Numbered from the stretch's first letter, positions 34,383 through 46,193 are shown. The stretch is 64,000 bases of DNA from an uncultured Actinomycetes bacterium (GCA_937926105.1 CALANS010000209.1:184388-248387); one strand, 5' to 3'. Notes: generated by a model from the letters alone, not told the origin. Numbers and translations are program-made.

Positions 34383-35330
34383 ATGCGCGTGCTGTTCGCC
34401 GGCACGCCCGAGCCCGCCGTGGCGTCGTTGCGGGCGTTGCAGGCCTCCGACCACCAGGTGGTGGCCGTGCTGACCCGGCCCGATGCCCCGGCCGGACGCG
34501 GCGGGCGCCTCGTGGCCTCGCCGGTGGCGCAGGCCGGACGCGGGCTGGGGTTGCCCGTCCTGCAACCGGCGTCGGTGCGCACGGAGGAGTTCCTGGCACA
34601 GCTGCGCGCACTCGACGTGGATGCCGTCGCGGTGGTGGCCTACGGCGCGCTGATCCCGGCCCGGTTGCTGACGATCCCGCGCCACGGCTGGATCAATCTG
34701 CATTTCTCGCTGTTGCCGGCCTGGCGGGGTGCCGCGCCGGTGCAGGCGGCCATCAAGAGCGGTGACGATGTCACCGGGGTGAGCACGTTCCTCATCGAGC
34801 AGGGCTTGGATACCGGGCCGGTCTACGGCACCGTGACCGAACCGATCGGACCGCGGGACACCGCGGGCGCCCTGCTGGCTCGGCTGGCCGAGTCCGGCTC
34901 GCGGCTGCTGGTCGCCACCATGGACGGCATCGCCGACGGTGCCCTGACCCCACGACCGCAGCCCACCGAGGGGATCAGCCACGCCGGGAAGGTCACCCCG
35001 GCCGAGGCGCGGGTGGACTTCGCAGCGCCCGCGCTGGCGGTGGACCGGCTGATCCGATCGGTGACTCCGGAGCCCGGTGCGTGGGTGCCGTCGCGGTGGG
35101 GTCGCCTGGGGCTCGGACCCGTGGCACCGATCGCCGACCCGCCCGGACCGGTGGCACCGGGGGAGATGGCCGTCGGCAAGCGCGACGTCCTGGTCGGCAC
35201 CGGGTCCGGCGCCGTCCGGCTGGGGACCGTGCAGCCCGCGGGCAAACGTCCGATGCCGGCAACAGACTGGGCCCGCGGTGCCCGCCCCGCGCCGGGCGAG
35301 CGGCTGGGCGCCGGATCCGGCGGCGAATGA
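34383..35330 (+). CDS. fmt: Methionyl-tRNA formyltransferase
   Basis: Fmt formylates initiator Met-tRNA with 10-formyl-THF. ATG 34383 follows GGGAGGG and gives 315 residues starting [19 protein letters not shown]. The folate site [16 protein letters not shown] contains the Ser-Leu-Leu-Pro loop and follows GALIPARLL; the C-terminal tRNA-binding domain is present. The stop overlaps the rsmB start (ATGA), as in many actinobacteria. Confidence 0.96.
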   Translation: MRVLFAGTPEPAVASLRALQASDHQVVAVLTRPDAPAGRGGRLVASPVAQAGRGLGLPVLQPASVRTEEFLAQLRALDVDAVAVVAYGALIPARLLTIPRHGWINLHFSLLPAWRGAAPVQAAIKSGDDVTGVSTFLIEQGLDTGPVYGTVTEPIGPRDTAGALLARLAESGSRLLVATMDGIADGALTPRPQPTEGISHAGKVTPAEARVDFAAPALAVDRLIRSVTPEPGAWVPSRWGRLGLGPVAPIADPPGPVAPGEMAVGKRDVLVGTGSGAVRLGTVQPAGKRPMPATDWARGARPAPGERLGAGSGGE

Positions 35331-36775
35331 TGACCCGCCGTCCCGACGGACCCCCGGCCCGCGGGGGCCGGGGCCGACGGTCCAGCGGCCCGCCGCGCCG
35401 GCCGCCCACCCACCGCCCGCCGGCGGAGCTTTCGATCGACCCGGCGCGTTCGGCGGCGCAGGAGCTGCTGGCCGCCGTGCGGGAACGCGGCGCGTACGCC
35501 AATCTGGCCCTACCGGCGATCCTGGCCGACCGTGGCCTGACCGGACGCGATGCCGCACTGGCCACCGAACTCGGTTACGGAACCTGCCGCGCGGCCGGGC
35601 AACTGGATGCGGTGCTGGCTGCCTGCGGCGATCGACCGCTGGCCGAGCTGGACGGTCCGGTTCTGGATGCGCTTCGGCTGGGCGCCTATCAGCTGCTGCA
35701 CACCCGGATCCCGCCGCACGCCGCCGTGTCGGCGACCGTCGACCTGGTGCGGGCGGGCCCGCGACCGCAGGCGGCCGGATATGTCAATGCGGTGCTGCGC
35801 CGGGTGGCCGAGCGCGACCTGGATCGGTGGATCGAGCGGCTGGCACCGGCCGCGCAGACGGACCCGCTGGCCCGGTTGGCGCTGGCGACGGCCCATCCCC
35901 GGTGGATCGTTGCCGCCCTGGCCGATGCCCTCGGCGCGTCCACCGGCGACCCGTCGGAGCTGTCGGCCGCTCTCGCCGCGGACGGCCGCCCACCCGCCGT
36001 GCATGTGGTCGCCCGCCCGGGACTGATCGATCGGGATGCCCTGATCATCGAGACTGGCGGCGAGCCGGGGCGCTGGTCCCCGTGGGCGGTCCAGCTGCGC
36101 GGTGGCAGCCCGGGCGGATTCCCCTCCGTCGCGCGCGGCGCCGCAGGCGTGCAGGACGAGGGCTCGCAACTGGTGGTGCTGGCGCTGACCGCTGCCACAC
36201 TGGACGGGCCGGACCGGCGCTGGCTGGACCTTGCTGCCGGCCCCGGCGGCAAGGCCGCCCTGCTCGGGGCGCTGGCCGCGCAGCGGGACGCGACGCTGGA
36301 TGCCGTCGAGGTGGCTCCGCATCGGGCCGACCTGGTCCGCTCGGCCACCCGTGATCTACCGGTGACGGTGCACACCGCGGACGGCCGCGATCCGGGGCTG
36401 GAACCGGGCGGCTTCGACCGGGTCCTGCTGGACGCGCCGTGCACCGGCCTCGGTGCCTTGCGGCGCCGACCGGAGGCGCGCTGGCGGCGCACCGAGGCCG
36501 ACGTGGCGCCGCTGGTCGCGCTGCAGCGCGAATTGCTCGCCTCGGCCGCCCGACTGGTACGTCCCGGCGGCGTGGTCGGTTACGTCACCTGCTCCCCGCA
36601 CCTGGCCGAGACGGCCGGAGTGATAGCCCGCCGGCCGCGGCAGTTGGAGCCGATCGACGCGCGCGCCTTCCTGCCCGACCTGCCGGATCTGGGGCCGGGT
36701 CCCACCGTCCAGCTCTGGCCGCACCGGCACGGCACCGACGGGATGTTCCTGGCCCTGCTGCGCCGGGAGCGATAA
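35327..36775 (+). CDS. rsmB: 16S rRNA m5C967 methyltransferase (RsmB/Sun)
   Basis: The 482-residue protein has a Pro/Arg-rich start, the NusB-like RNA-binding domain ([21 protein letters not shown], given as [19 protein letters not shown]) and the methyltransferase core with [17 protein letters not shown] for [13 protein letters not shown] with one conserved cysteine, and [15 protein letters not shown] with the catalytic cysteine. It methylates a cytosine in 16S rRNA. ATG 35327 overlaps the fmt stop; a second ATG follows directly at 35330. Confidence 0.93.
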   Translation: MMTRRPDGPPARGGRGRRSSGPPRRPPTHRPPAELSIDPARSAAQELLAAVRERGAYANLALPAILADRGLTGRDAALATELGYGTCRAAGQLDAVLAACGDRPLAELDGPVLDALRLGAYQLLHTRIPPHAAVSATVDLVRAGPRPQAAGYVNAVLRRVAERDLDRWIERLAPAAQTDPLARLALATAHPRWIVAALADALGASTGDPSELSAALAADGRPPAVHVVARPGLIDRDALIIETGGEPGRWSPWAVQLRGGSPGGFPSVARGAAGVQDEGSQLVVLALTAATLDGPDRRWLDLAAGPGGKAALLGALAAQRDATLDAVEVAPHRADLVRSATRDLPVTVHTADGRDPGLEPGGFDRVLLDAPCTGLGALRRRPEARWRRTEADVAPLVALQRELLASAARLVRPGGVVGYVTCSPHLAETAGVIARRPRQLEPIDARAFLPDLPDLGPGPTVQLWPHRHGTDGMFLALLRRER

Positions 36776-36846
36776 CGGAACCGGCCGAGGCGCCGGCGCG
36801 TCGCACCGCCGGCCGCTTGATCACGCTCACCGCCGGAAGGACCGCC

Positions 36847-37200
36847 ATGACCAGCAACGACGTGCGACGTACCACCGCCCGAGAGGTGTGGGACGACACG
36901 CCAAGCGGATGGAAGGGCGCGGTCGTTGTCGGTGTTGTCGCTTGGTTCGTTGCGGTGTCCGACTCCACCGTCACCACCGTGAACGGGGCGATCACCTCGT
37001 GCAGCTACCTGGACTACGCCAAGATCGGGCTGGGCGCGCTGACGGTGCTGCTCGTCATCACCGGATTTACCGCCAACCGGCGCTCCCGACGTGGCCTGGC
37101 CACGCCCATTGCCGCGGTCGTCGTGCTGGCCCTGATCGTCGACGGGGTGCTGCTGGTGCTCACCGGAGTCGATGTGGTGGCTGCCGTGTGCCCGGTCTGA
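36847..37200 (+). CDS. Small membrane protein, three helices
   Basis: A 117-residue protein begins at ATG 36847. Three hydrophobic segments are evident: about 23-40 ([14 protein letters not shown]), about 60-78 ([15 protein letters not shown]) and about 87-110 ([20 protein letters not shown]). Two cysteines (SCSY and the penultimate Cys-Pro) lie on what may be the same side. No family is recognised. It is on the same strand between rsmB and rpe, 71 and 34 bases away, so it may share their transcript. Confidence 0.65.
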   Translation: MTSNDVRRTTAREVWDDTPSGWKGAVVVGVVAWFVAVSDSTVTTVNGAITSCSYLDYAKIGLGALTVLLVITGFTANRRSRRGLATPIAAVVVLALIVDGVLLVLTGVDVVAAVCPV

Positions 37201-37234
37201 CGGCGCGGCCATTACCCCCGTTACTGTCGCCGGT

Positions 37235-37936
37235 ATGACCGGCTCGTCACCCCTGATCGCCCCCAGCATCCTGTCGGCCGACTTCGCCAACCTGGCCGAC
37301 GAGGCCAGCCGTGTTCGTGGCGCCGACTGGCTACACGTCGACGTCATGGACAACCATTTCGTCCCCAACCTGACCATCGGGCTCCCGGTGGTGCAGGCGT
37401 TGGGACGGGTCACCGATCTGCCGCTGGACTGCCACCTGATGATCGACGACCCCGAACGCTGGGCGCTGGGCTACGCCCAGGCAGGGGCGCACAACGTCAC
37501 GGTGCACGCCGAGGCGGTCGCCGAACCGATCAGCCTGGCCATGGACCTGCGGGCGGCGGGCGCCCGGGCGGGCCTGGCGCTCAAACCCGGGACGCTGCTG
37601 GACGACTGGATCGAGGCGCTGCGCAGCTACGACACCCTGCTGATCATGACGGTGGAGCCCGGCTTCGGCGGGCAGGCGTTCATGCCGGAGATGCTGGACA
37701 AGGTGCGCCGGGCCCGACGGATGGTTCAGACCGGACATCTGCGCCTGGTCGTCCAGGTGGACGGCGGCATCAACGCCGACACGGTCGCCCAGGCGGCCGA
37801 GGCCGGCGCGGACTGCTTCGTGGCCGGGTCGGCCGTCTACGGAGCGGCCGACCCGGCGGCTGCGATCGATGCGCTGCGGGAGACCGCGGCGGCTGCCCGG
37901 CCCGGCGGCGCGGTGGGGCAGGATGGAGGGGCGTGA
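37235..37936 (+). CDS. rpe: Ribulose-phosphate 3-epimerase
   Basis: Rpe interconverts ribulose-5-phosphate and xylulose-5-phosphate, and its substrate feeds riboflavin synthesis downstream. The 233-residue TIM barrel starts at ATG 37235: [35 protein letters not shown] with metal-binding His and Asp, [12 protein letters not shown], and [20 protein letters not shown]. The gene is followed 54 bases later by ribE. Confidence 0.96.
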   Translation: MTGSSPLIAPSILSADFANLADEASRVRGADWLHVDVMDNHFVPNLTIGLPVVQALGRVTDLPLDCHLMIDDPERWALGYAQAGAHNVTVHAEAVAEPISLAMDLRAAGARAGLALKPGTLLDDWIEALRSYDTLLIMTVEPGFGGQAFMPEMLDKVRRARRMVQTGHLRLVVQVDGGINADTVAQAAEAGADCFVAGSAVYGAADPAAAIDALRETAAAARPGGAVGQDGGA

Positions 37937-37990
37937 ACGGCCGCCGGTCAGTGGGACCGATCCGGTTGGCGCGGTAGGAAGGGACGTCGC

Positions 37991-38604
37991 ATGTTCACCG
38001 GGATCGTGGAGGAACTCGGCGAGGTCACAGCGGTGGCCCTGGCCGTCGACTCGTCCGATGCCCGGGTCACCATCCGCGGGGCCGCGGTCACTGCGGATGT
38101 GGCGCACGGCGACTCCATCGCCGTCAACGGCGTCTGCCTGACGGTGGTCGACAGCGAGTCGGACACCTTCACCGCGGACCTGATGGCCGAGACCCTGGCG
38201 CGCACTACCGCGAAGGAATGGACGCCGGGTACCGCAGTCAACCTGGAACGCTCCGTCACCCCCAGCACTCGGTTGGGCGGCCACCTCGTCCAGGGCCACG
38301 TGGACGGTGTGGGCACCGTCACCGCCCGCACCGCTCACCCCGGCTACGACGAGATCTCCATCGCGGTACCGGGGGACCTGGGCCGATTCCTGGCTCCGAA
38401 GGGGGCCGTTGCGGTGGACGGGATCTCTCTCACCGTGATCGATGTCACCGATACGGCGACCGGTACCACGTTCACGCTGGGAATCATTCCCGAGACCCGC
38501 AGCGCTACCACCATGGGCCGCCGAGCGGCGGGAGACTCCTGCAACATCGAGGTGGATGTGATGGCCAAGTACGCGCAGCGCCTGCTGGCATTCCGGGAGA
38601 CATC

Positions 38605-38608
<4 letters not shown>
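37991..38608 (+). CDS. ribE: Riboflavin synthase alpha subunit
   Basis: The 205-residue enzyme dismutates two 6,7-dimethyl-8-ribityllumazines to riboflavin. It starts [12 protein letters not shown], with two lumazine-binding repeats: [12 protein letters not shown] in the first and [16 protein letters not shown] with [16 protein letters not shown] in the second. No FMN riboswitch fits in the short gap before it. The stop overlaps the ribBA start. Confidence 0.96.
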
Positions 38609-41091
<2,483 letters not shown>

Positions 41092-41119
41092 CCTCGTGCC
41101 AGCATGGGGAACCAGCATG

Positions 41120-41125
41120 TAGAAT
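41120..41125 (+). promoter_or_regulatory. Possible -10 element of the infC operon
   Basis: TAGAAT lies about 30 bases after the PH-domain gene and 290 bases before infC, at the start of a long untranslated leader. No good -35 is present, so this is a weak prediction. Confidence 0.35.
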
Positions 41126-41300
41126 CAACGGTTGCGACCAACCCCGTCGGTGACGATGCATCCAGCAGCGGACTCCGGGCGGGGGAGCAAGTGGAGTTCC
41201 ACTCCCACCCGCGCAGCCGATCGGCGGCCGGGTCCGGTCCGTCGGTCGGCGACGACCGGCGTCAGGCATGCCGCGTATCCGGCGACGTGTCGACCGTGTG

Positions 41301-41332
41301 GGCCCCGCGCGCTCGTGCCGCGGGGCCTTTGT
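41301..41332 (+). terminator. Attenuator-like hairpin in the infC leader
   Basis: GGCCCCGCG (41301-41309) and CGCGGGGCC (41319-41327) form a perfect 9-bp GC stem with a 9-base loop, followed at once by TTTGTG. The hairpin sits in a 320-base leader that contains no convincing gene, 84 bases before the infC ribosome-binding region. Leader attenuation of infC-rpmI-rplT is known in other bacteria; its use here is inferred. Confidence 0.6.
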
Positions 41333-41415
41333 GCTGTCCGGGAACTCCGTCCCGGCCAGCACCGGGTTTTCGCTGCGCCGGCCGCAGGCCAGGTCAGGAC
41401 TCGAGGAGGACGTCA

Positions 41416-41961
41416 ATCAGCAACGAACCGCGCATCAACGACAGGATCCGTGTTCCCGAGGTGCGGCTGGTCGGGGCGGCCGGCGAGCAGGTCGGCATCG
41501 TGCCGATCGGCGAGGCCCTCCAGATGGCGCAGGAGGCCGATCTCGACCTGGTCGAGGTCGCTCCCACCGCGCGCCCGCCGGTGGCCAAGCTCATGGACTA
41601 CGGCAAATTCAAGTACGAGAGCGCGCAGAAGGCCCGTGAGGCACGCCGCAACCAGGTACTGACCGTCATCAAGGAGATGAAGCTCCGGCCCAAGATCGAC
41701 GCGCACGACTATGAGACCAAGAAGGGTCACGTGGTGCGCTTCCTCAAGGCCGGCGACAAGGTCAAGGTGACGATCATGTTCCGCGGTCGCGAGCAGTCCC
41801 GGCCCGAGCTGGGCTTCCGGCTGCTGCAGCGGCTGGCCACCGACGTGGCCGACCTGGGCAGCATCGAGAGCGCCCCGAAGCAGGACGGCCGGAACATGAT
41901 CATGGTGCTGGCGCCGCACAAACAGGCTCGCGCCAAGCAGGCGCAGGCCGCGGCCGGATAG
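41416..41961 (+). CDS. infC: Translation initiation factor IF-3, non-canonical ATC start
   Basis: IF-3 binds the 30S subunit and rejects wrong start codons. The frame has no ATG, GTG or TTG at the right place; AGGAGG stands six bases before ATC at 41416, giving 181 residues starting [20 protein letters not shown], the usual IF-3 N-terminus. An earlier start at 41104 would add over 100 implausible residues across the leader. AUU or AUC starts are known for infC because IF-3 discriminates against them and so limits its own synthesis. [12 protein letters not shown] and [18 protein letters not shown] are core motifs. The operon continues with rpmI and rplT. Confidence 0.93.
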   Translation: MSNEPRINDRIRVPEVRLVGAAGEQVGIVPIGEALQMAQEADLDLVEVAPTARPPVAKLMDYGKFKYESAQKAREARRNQVLTVIKEMKLRPKIDAHDYETKKGHVVRFLKAGDKVKVTIMFRGREQSRPELGFRLLQRLATDVADLGSIESAPKQDGRNMIMVLAPHKQARAKQAQAAAG

Positions 41962-42121
41962 ATCCAGTCGTCATGCCGCGGGCGCCCGGTTCGATCGGGC
42001 GTCGGTGCGGTGCCCGGGCCGATGTCGGCACGGGAACAGTCGTATCGGACCTGCCGAGTGCGGGTCCGAGATTCGTGCTGCGCGTGGCCACGCGCAGTCC
42101 AGGAAAGCGAGTGAGGAAGCA

Positions 42122-42316
42122 ATGCCCAAGAACAAGACCCACTCCGGGATCTCCAAGCGGGTCAGGGTGACCGGCAGCGGCAAGGTCGTGCACACCGGAT
42201 CCGGCAAGCGACACAACCTGGAGAAGAAGTCCTCCCGGGTGACCCGCCGGATGACCGGAATGCGGGAACTGTCCGCCAACGATGTGCCGCGCGTCAAGCG
42301 CATGCTCGGCATCTGA
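42122..42316 (+). CDS. rpmI: 50S ribosomal protein L35
   Basis: The 64-residue protein starts [20 protein letters not shown] and contains [12 protein letters not shown], typical of L35. ATG 42122 follows GAGGAAGC. It lies between infC and rplT in the conserved operon. Confidence 0.97.
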   Translation: MPKNKTHSGISKRVRVTGSGKVVHTGSGKRHNLEKKSSRVTRRMTGMRELSANDVPRVKRMLGI

Positions 42317-42383
42317 CGACCAACCCACCGATGCGGCGGAGCACCGATCCCGCCGCGTCCCAGATAGAAAGACAGGTGTCGAG

Positions 42384-42779
42384 ATGGCACGCGTGAAGCG
42401 GGGCATCAACGCCCAGAAGAAGCGCCGGGAGATCCTGGAGCACGCCTCCGGTTATCGGGGCCAGCGGTCCCGGCTGTACCGCAAGGCCAAGGAGCAGGTG
42501 CTCCACTCGCTGAACTACGCCTACCGTGACCGTCGCAAGCGCAAGGGCGATTTCCGCCAGCTGTGGATCACCCGCATCAACGCCGCCGCCCGCGCGCACG
42601 GCATGACCTACAACCGCTTCATGCAGGGCCTGCGCCTGGCGGGCGTCGAGGTGGACCGCAAGGTGCTGGCCGATCTCGCGGTGCGGGACGACGCCGCGTT
42701 CGCAGCCCTGGTCAAGGTCGCCCGCGACGCGGTCCCGACCGGTTCGGCAGCGGCTTCGGGTCACGAGGACGCGGCCTGA
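42384..42779 (+). CDS. rplT: 50S ribosomal protein L20
   Basis: The 131-residue protein starts [19 protein letters not shown] and contains [20 protein letters not shown] and [20 protein letters not shown], the L20 core. It binds 23S rRNA early in assembly and in other bacteria represses its own operon. A short Ala/Gly/Ser tail is lineage-specific. Confidence 0.97.
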   Translation: MARVKRGINAQKKRREILEHASGYRGQRSRLYRKAKEQVLHSLNYAYRDRRKRKGDFRQLWITRINAAARAHGMTYNRFMQGLRLAGVEVDRKVLADLAVRDDAAFAALVKVARDAVPTGSAAASGHEDAA

Positions 42780-42805
42780 GCCACAGCCCCGTCACCTACC
42801 GCCGA

Positions 42806-42881
42806 CGTTGATCATGGCGATTGTCGACCCCATCCGCCCGGTTGATCCCGGATCGGGGAACAGCACCCGCCATGGTCAACG
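42806..42881 (+). terminator. Nested hairpin after rplT
   Basis: CGTTGATCATGGCG (42806-42819) pairs with CGCCATGGTCAACG (42868-42881) with one mismatch, and inside it CCCCATCCG faces CGGATCGGGG. The structure begins 27 bases after the L20 stop and would fold to a long two-part hairpin. There is no T-run, so it may be a terminator of the GC-rich type or an mRNA-stabilising end. Confidence 0.5.
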
Positions 42882-42891
42882 GGGTCGGGAT

Positions 42892-42919
42892 GCGCTCACC
42901 GGGGGGTCCCGGTGAGCGC
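42892..42919 (+). promoter_or_regulatory. Perfect 12-bp hairpin burying a start codon
   Basis: GCGCTCACCGGG (42892-42903) pairs fully with CCCGGTGAGCGC (42908-42919) across a GGGT tetraloop. The GTG start of the methyltransferase gene (42912) and its G-rich ribosome-binding region lie inside the structure, so it should limit translation unless opened. Confidence 0.65.
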
Positions 42920-43751
42920 CGCTGGCGAGTCCGGGGTACTGACCGAGCGATCCTCACGGATCATCGCGGCCCATCGATTGCTGCGGCGTTCCCGGCGTGC
43001 CCAGGCCGGGGAGTTCCTGGCCGACGGAGCGCAGGCGGTCCGGGAGGCGGTCGCCGCCGAACGGGAGAGCCCGGGCAGGGTCCGCGAGGTGTACCTCACC
43101 GAGGCAGCGGCCTCCCGGAACGTCGAGATCGTCCGAGCCGCGTTCGCGGCCGGCATAGCGGTGACGCAGGTGACGGAGAAGGCCGCCGCCGCGCTGTCCG
43201 ACGCGATCACGCCGCAGGGACTGGTGGCCCGCTGCGCGCTGCCCGATGACGATCCCGCAGCGCTGCTGGCCGCCGGCCCACGGTTGCTGGCCGTGCTCGT
43301 CCAGGCAGCGGATCCCGGCAACGCAGGCACCGTGGTCCGGCTGGCGGACGCGGCCGGCGCCGACGGGGTGATCCTCGCCGGGGACGCCGTCGATCCGTGG
43401 AGTACCAAGGCGGTCCGCGCCTCGGCCGGCAGCATCTTCCACCTACCTGTGGTGCGTGCCGCCGACCCGCTCGCTCTCGTCTCGGCGCTCTCCGACGCAG
43501 GGCTGTCGGTGCTGGCCACCACCGGCGCCGCCGACACCGACCTGGACACGGCGGCCCGGGACGGCATCCTGGAGTTGCCGACCGCCTGGGTATTCGGCTC
43601 CGAGGCGCACGGGCTGCCGGACGAGGTGATCGCCGCCGCCGACGCTGCGATCCGGGTGCCCATCCACGGCCGCGCCGAATCACTCAACCTCGCCACTGCG
43701 GCGGCCATCTGCCTGTACGCCAGCGCCGCCGTACACCGCCGCGGACGCTAG
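42912..43751 (+). CDS. TrmH/SpoU-family RNA 2'-O-methyltransferase
   Basis: The 279-residue SPOUT enzyme methylates ribose 2'-OH in rRNA or tRNA. The N-terminal substrate-binding domain (RRSRRAQAGEFLADGAQAVREA, in part) is followed by the knotted domain with motif 1 NAGTVVRLADAAGADGVIL, motif 2 VFGSEAHGLPDEV and motif 3 IPIHGRAESLNLATAAAI, shown here as HGRAESLNLATAAAI. Such a gene regularly stands between rplT and pheS in actinobacteria. The GTG start is inside a strong hairpin. The exact target nucleotide cannot be told. Confidence 0.92.
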   Translation: MSAAGESGVLTERSSRIIAAHRLLRRSRRAQAGEFLADGAQAVREAVAAERESPGRVREVYLTEAAASRNVEIVRAAFAAGIAVTQVTEKAAAALSDAITPQGLVARCALPDDDPAALLAAGPRLLAVLVQAADPGNAGTVVRLADAAGADGVILAGDAVDPWSTKAVRASAGSIFHLPVVRAADPLALVSALSDAGLSVLATTGAADTDLDTAARDGILELPTAWVFGSEAHGLPDEVIAAADAAIRVPIHGRAESLNLATAAAICLYASAAVHRRGR

Positions 43752-43767
43752 ACCGGCCAACGCTGGA

Positions 43768-43840
43768 GATCAACACGTATTGACATCGGTCCGCTGGGCC
43801 GGAACCATGGGTTCACATTCATCAGCAACTCGTGTTGATC
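43768..43840 (+). promoter_or_regulatory. Promoter-like TTGACA enclosed by an inverted repeat
   Basis: A perfect TTGACA lies at 43780-43785, with a weak -10 (AACCAT) 17 bases on, about 75 bases before the SGNH hydrolase gene. The exact inverted repeat GATCAACACG (43768-43777) and CGTGTTGATC (43831-43840) brackets it. Two operator half-sites around a promoter would allow repression by looping or by a dimer pair; no regulator is assigned. Confidence 0.4.
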
Positions 43841-43881
43841 GCTGCGGGCGCATGCTCGCCGTCCACTCGGAGGTTGGCTGC

Positions 43882-45108
43882 ATGCACCGGATCACAGTGC
43901 TCGGCGTCACCGTATTCGCCGCCCTCGGCACGGCTGCTATCGCCATCCCGATCGCCACGGTGGCGTCGCCGGCGACCCAGGCGGCGCTCAGTTGGCAGGC
44001 TGCCTGGCGCACGGCGCCGCAGCCCCCGCTCGACAGCGGGCCGAGCCACGACGGATTCACCAACCAGACCGTGCGCATGATCATCGACCCCACCGCCGGC
44101 GGGCAGGCGGTGCGGGTCAGACTGACCAACCGATACGGCACGAACCCGCTCCAGGTGGGCGCGGTCGCGGTGGCCGACCAGGATGCCGGTCCCATCGTCA
44201 CTGCCCCGACCCAACGCATCGTCACGTTCGCCCAGCAAGGGTCGACCACGATCCCCGTTGGCGCCGAGGCGGTCAGCGACCCGGTGCCGTTCCACGTCCG
44301 GGCCGGGCAGCCGCTCGCCGTCAGCGTCTACCTCAGCGGTAGCACCGGTCCGGCCACCTGGCACCGGCTGGCGCAGCGGACCAGCTATGTCTCCGGGCAC
44401 GGCAACTGGGCCGCCGAGCCGGGTGGATCTCCCTACCAGAGCATCTCGTCCTCGTCCTTCTTCCTCGCCGGGGTGGACGTCCACACGCGCGCGCCGGCCG
44501 GCACCGTCGTCGCGTTCGGCGACTCGATCACCGACGGCGCGTACTCGACCATCGATGCCGACCGGACCTACGTCGACGATCTGGCCCGCCGGGTGGGCAC
44601 CGTCGCCGTCGTCAACGAGGGCATCGGCGGCAACCGGATCCTGACCAGCACCCCGATCGGGGGACCCTCCGCCCTGCAGCGGTTCGGGCAGGACGCGCTG
44701 GACCAGCCGGGTGTCAGCACCGTCATCTTCCTCGAGGGTGTCAACGACATCGGCGCGAGCGCCACGTCGCAGCAGATCATCGACGCGATGACGCGGCTCA
44801 TCGGCCAGGCCCACGCACGCTGCGTGCGCATCATCGGCGGCACCATCTCGCCGTTCGGGGGATCGGTCTACGACACGCCGGCGCACGAACAGACCCGGCA
44901 AGCCGTCAACCAGTGGATCCGCGAGAGCGGGCAGTTCGACGGGGTCGTCGACTTCGACAAGGCCCTCCGGGACCCGTCCGACCCGCAGGTGATCGATCCG
45001 AGGTACCACACGGTCGGTGATCTGCACCCGAACGACAGCGGGTACCAGGTGATGGCAGACACGGTCGATCGCGCGCAGTTGACCGCCGGAGCGACCTGCG
45101 CCGCCTGA
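43882..45108 (+). CDS. Secreted SGNH/GDSL-family hydrolase
   Basis: ATG 43882 follows GGAGG and gives 408 residues with a signal peptide (hydrophobic core about 8-28, possible cleavage near TQAALSW). An upstream start at 43780 would spoil the signal peptide. After a beta-rich N-terminal domain, the SGNH hydrolase shows block I VVAFGDSITDGAYS (catalytic Ser), block III EGVNDIG (Asn) and block V DLHPNDSGY (Asp-His). It is probably an extracellular esterase or lipase acting on acylated carbohydrate or lipid. The region between its stop and 45207 holds no gene. Confidence 0.9.
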   Translation: MHRITVLGVTVFAALGTAAIAIPIATVASPATQAALSWQAAWRTAPQPPLDSGPSHDGFTNQTVRMIIDPTAGGQAVRVRLTNRYGTNPLQVGAVAVADQDAGPIVTAPTQRIVTFAQQGSTTIPVGAEAVSDPVPFHVRAGQPLAVSVYLSGSTGPATWHRLAQRTSYVSGHGNWAAEPGGSPYQSISSSSFFLAGVDVHTRAPAGTVVAFGDSITDGAYSTIDADRTYVDDLARRVGTVAVVNEGIGGNRILTSTPIGGPSALQRFGQDALDQPGVSTVIFLEGVNDIGASATSQQIIDAMTRLIGQAHARCVRIIGGTISPFGGSVYDTPAHEQTRQAVNQWIRESGQFDGVVDFDKALRDPSDPQVIDPRYHTVGDLHPNDSGYQVMADTVDRAQLTAGATCAA

Positions 45109-45207
45109 CCGATCCGAGTAACGGGTGCCAGCGGAATCGATCGAGCCGGCGACACCGTCACCGCCCTGGGCGATCGGTCGCCAGCTGGCCGCCTGTCGAG
45201 GCGTGCG

Positions 45208-45594
45208 CTAGCGGGGCCGGCCGCTGCGCCACGGGCGGGCGCCGGATCGCCGGAATGCCCGGACGCTCCAGCCCGACTGAGCAGACAGCGCGGACCAGTC
45301 GCTCTGATGGGACAGGACGCTGCCGCGACTCTGGTTCGACAGCGCCGACAGCATGCTCATGCTGGATCCGATCGATCCAAGGGACGCGAAGGAGAACGCG
45401 CTGCCGATGGACAGCACCGAGCCCACGCTGCCGATGGACAAGATCGACCCGGTACTGCTGATGGACAGGATCGAGCGCGTCGACCGGATCGAGAGCACCG
45501 ATCTGCCGCTCCGGCGGGCCGAAATGTGGTCGCACTTCCCGTCGCCGACGCGGGCCGTGCCGCGCCGTCGTCGTACCTCGTGCATCGCCGTCAC
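45208..45594 (-). CDS. Serine-triplet repeat protein coupled to PemK-like toxin
   Basis: A 128-residue protein starts at GTG 45594, overlapping the toxin stop by four bases (GTGA), so the two are translationally coupled. From Ser29 to Ser110 every third residue is serine without exception: 28 consecutive S-x-x units, many of them paired as SILSIG or SVLSIG. The middle positions alternate hydrophobic (Ile, Leu, Val) with Gly, later giving way to Gln, Trp and His. Such strict three-residue periodicity suggests a narrow beta-solenoid. The N-terminus (Arg-rich) and C-terminus (Arg/Pro/Trp) are basic. No known family is assigned. It is not a normal MazE-type antitoxin, and its role beside the toxin is unknown. 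Confidence 0.65.
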   Translation of the reverse strand: MTAMHEVRRRRGTARVGDGKCDHISARRSGRSVLSIRSTRSILSISSTGSILSIGSVGSVLSIGSAFSFASLGSIGSSMSMLSALSNQSRGSVLSHQSDWSALSAQSGWSVRAFRRSGARPWRSGRPR

Positions 45595-46151
45595 CGCCAG
45601 CCGTACCGGTCCCGCAGCGCAGCCTCCACCCGGCCGTAGCTGTCCGCATTCAGCGCGGCTGCCTCGCGCCGCATGCCGCCGGGGTGCACCCGCATCACCC
45701 GGTCGATGTTCACCCACGACGGCCGGTGATCGCCATCCCAGGCACCTGCTCCGACGGACACGAAGTCCGCCTCGCCGTCGTGGTCCTTGCTCGTCAGCTG
45801 CACGGCCAGCACCGTGCCGGCCGGCTCGGTGGCCACCACCAGCACCGGACGGTCCTTGCCGCGACCGTCTTTCTCCTCGAACGGCACCCATGTCCACACG
45901 ATCTCGCCGGGATCCGGGTCGCCGTCCGTGGACGGGTTGTAGGTCATCCGCACCGGGCCGATCGACCGTGGCTGTACCTCGATGGTGGCATTCGGGCCCG
46001 CCTGCCCGGGCGACGGTTCGGCCGGCGCCGAGTGCCATCGGCCACCCCGGCGCCGGGGTGACGGTCGGATGCTTCGTGTGTCGCGGCGGTGGGCCAGCGC
46101 CGACGACACGGACGACGCGGCGGAACGCAGGATTCTGGACAGGGCGGACAC
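45591..46151 (-). CDS. PemK/MazF-like toxin-fold protein
   Basis: The C-terminal 110 residues match the MazF/PemK fold: PGEIVWTWVPFEE, then GKDRPVLVVATEP, VLAVQLTSKDHDG and VNIDRVMRV, the usual strands and the region of the RNA-cutting site. MazF toxins cut mRNA at short sequences. The N-terminal 75 residues are basic and unrelated. GTG 46151 is chosen because TAGGGT lies seven bases upstream, suggesting a leaderless start; ATG 46175 is the alternative. No upstream antitoxin gene is present; instead the Ser-triplet protein follows and overlaps. Whether the protein is toxic is not known. Confidence 0.8.
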   Translation of the reverse strand: MSALSRILRSAASSVSSALAHRRDTRSIRPSPRRRGGRWHSAPAEPSPGQAGPNATIEVQPRSIGPVRMTYNPSTDGDPDPGEIVWTWVPFEEKDGRGKDRPVLVVATEPAGTVLAVQLTSKDHDGEADFVSVGAGAWDGDHRPSWVNIDRVMRVHPGGMRREAAALNADSYGRVEAALRDRYGWR

Positions 46152-46193
46152 GGCACGAACCCTACCGGCCGGCATGGCAGGATGGACCCATGA

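Noticed and set aside
37937..37990. An FMN riboswitch before ribE
   Set aside because: Only 54 bases separate rpe and ribE, too few for the FMN aptamer.
41104..41415. An extended IF-3 N-terminus from an upstream start
   Set aside because: It would translate the leader and its attenuator hairpin, giving over 100 residues unlike any IF-3, while AGGAGG points to the ATC.
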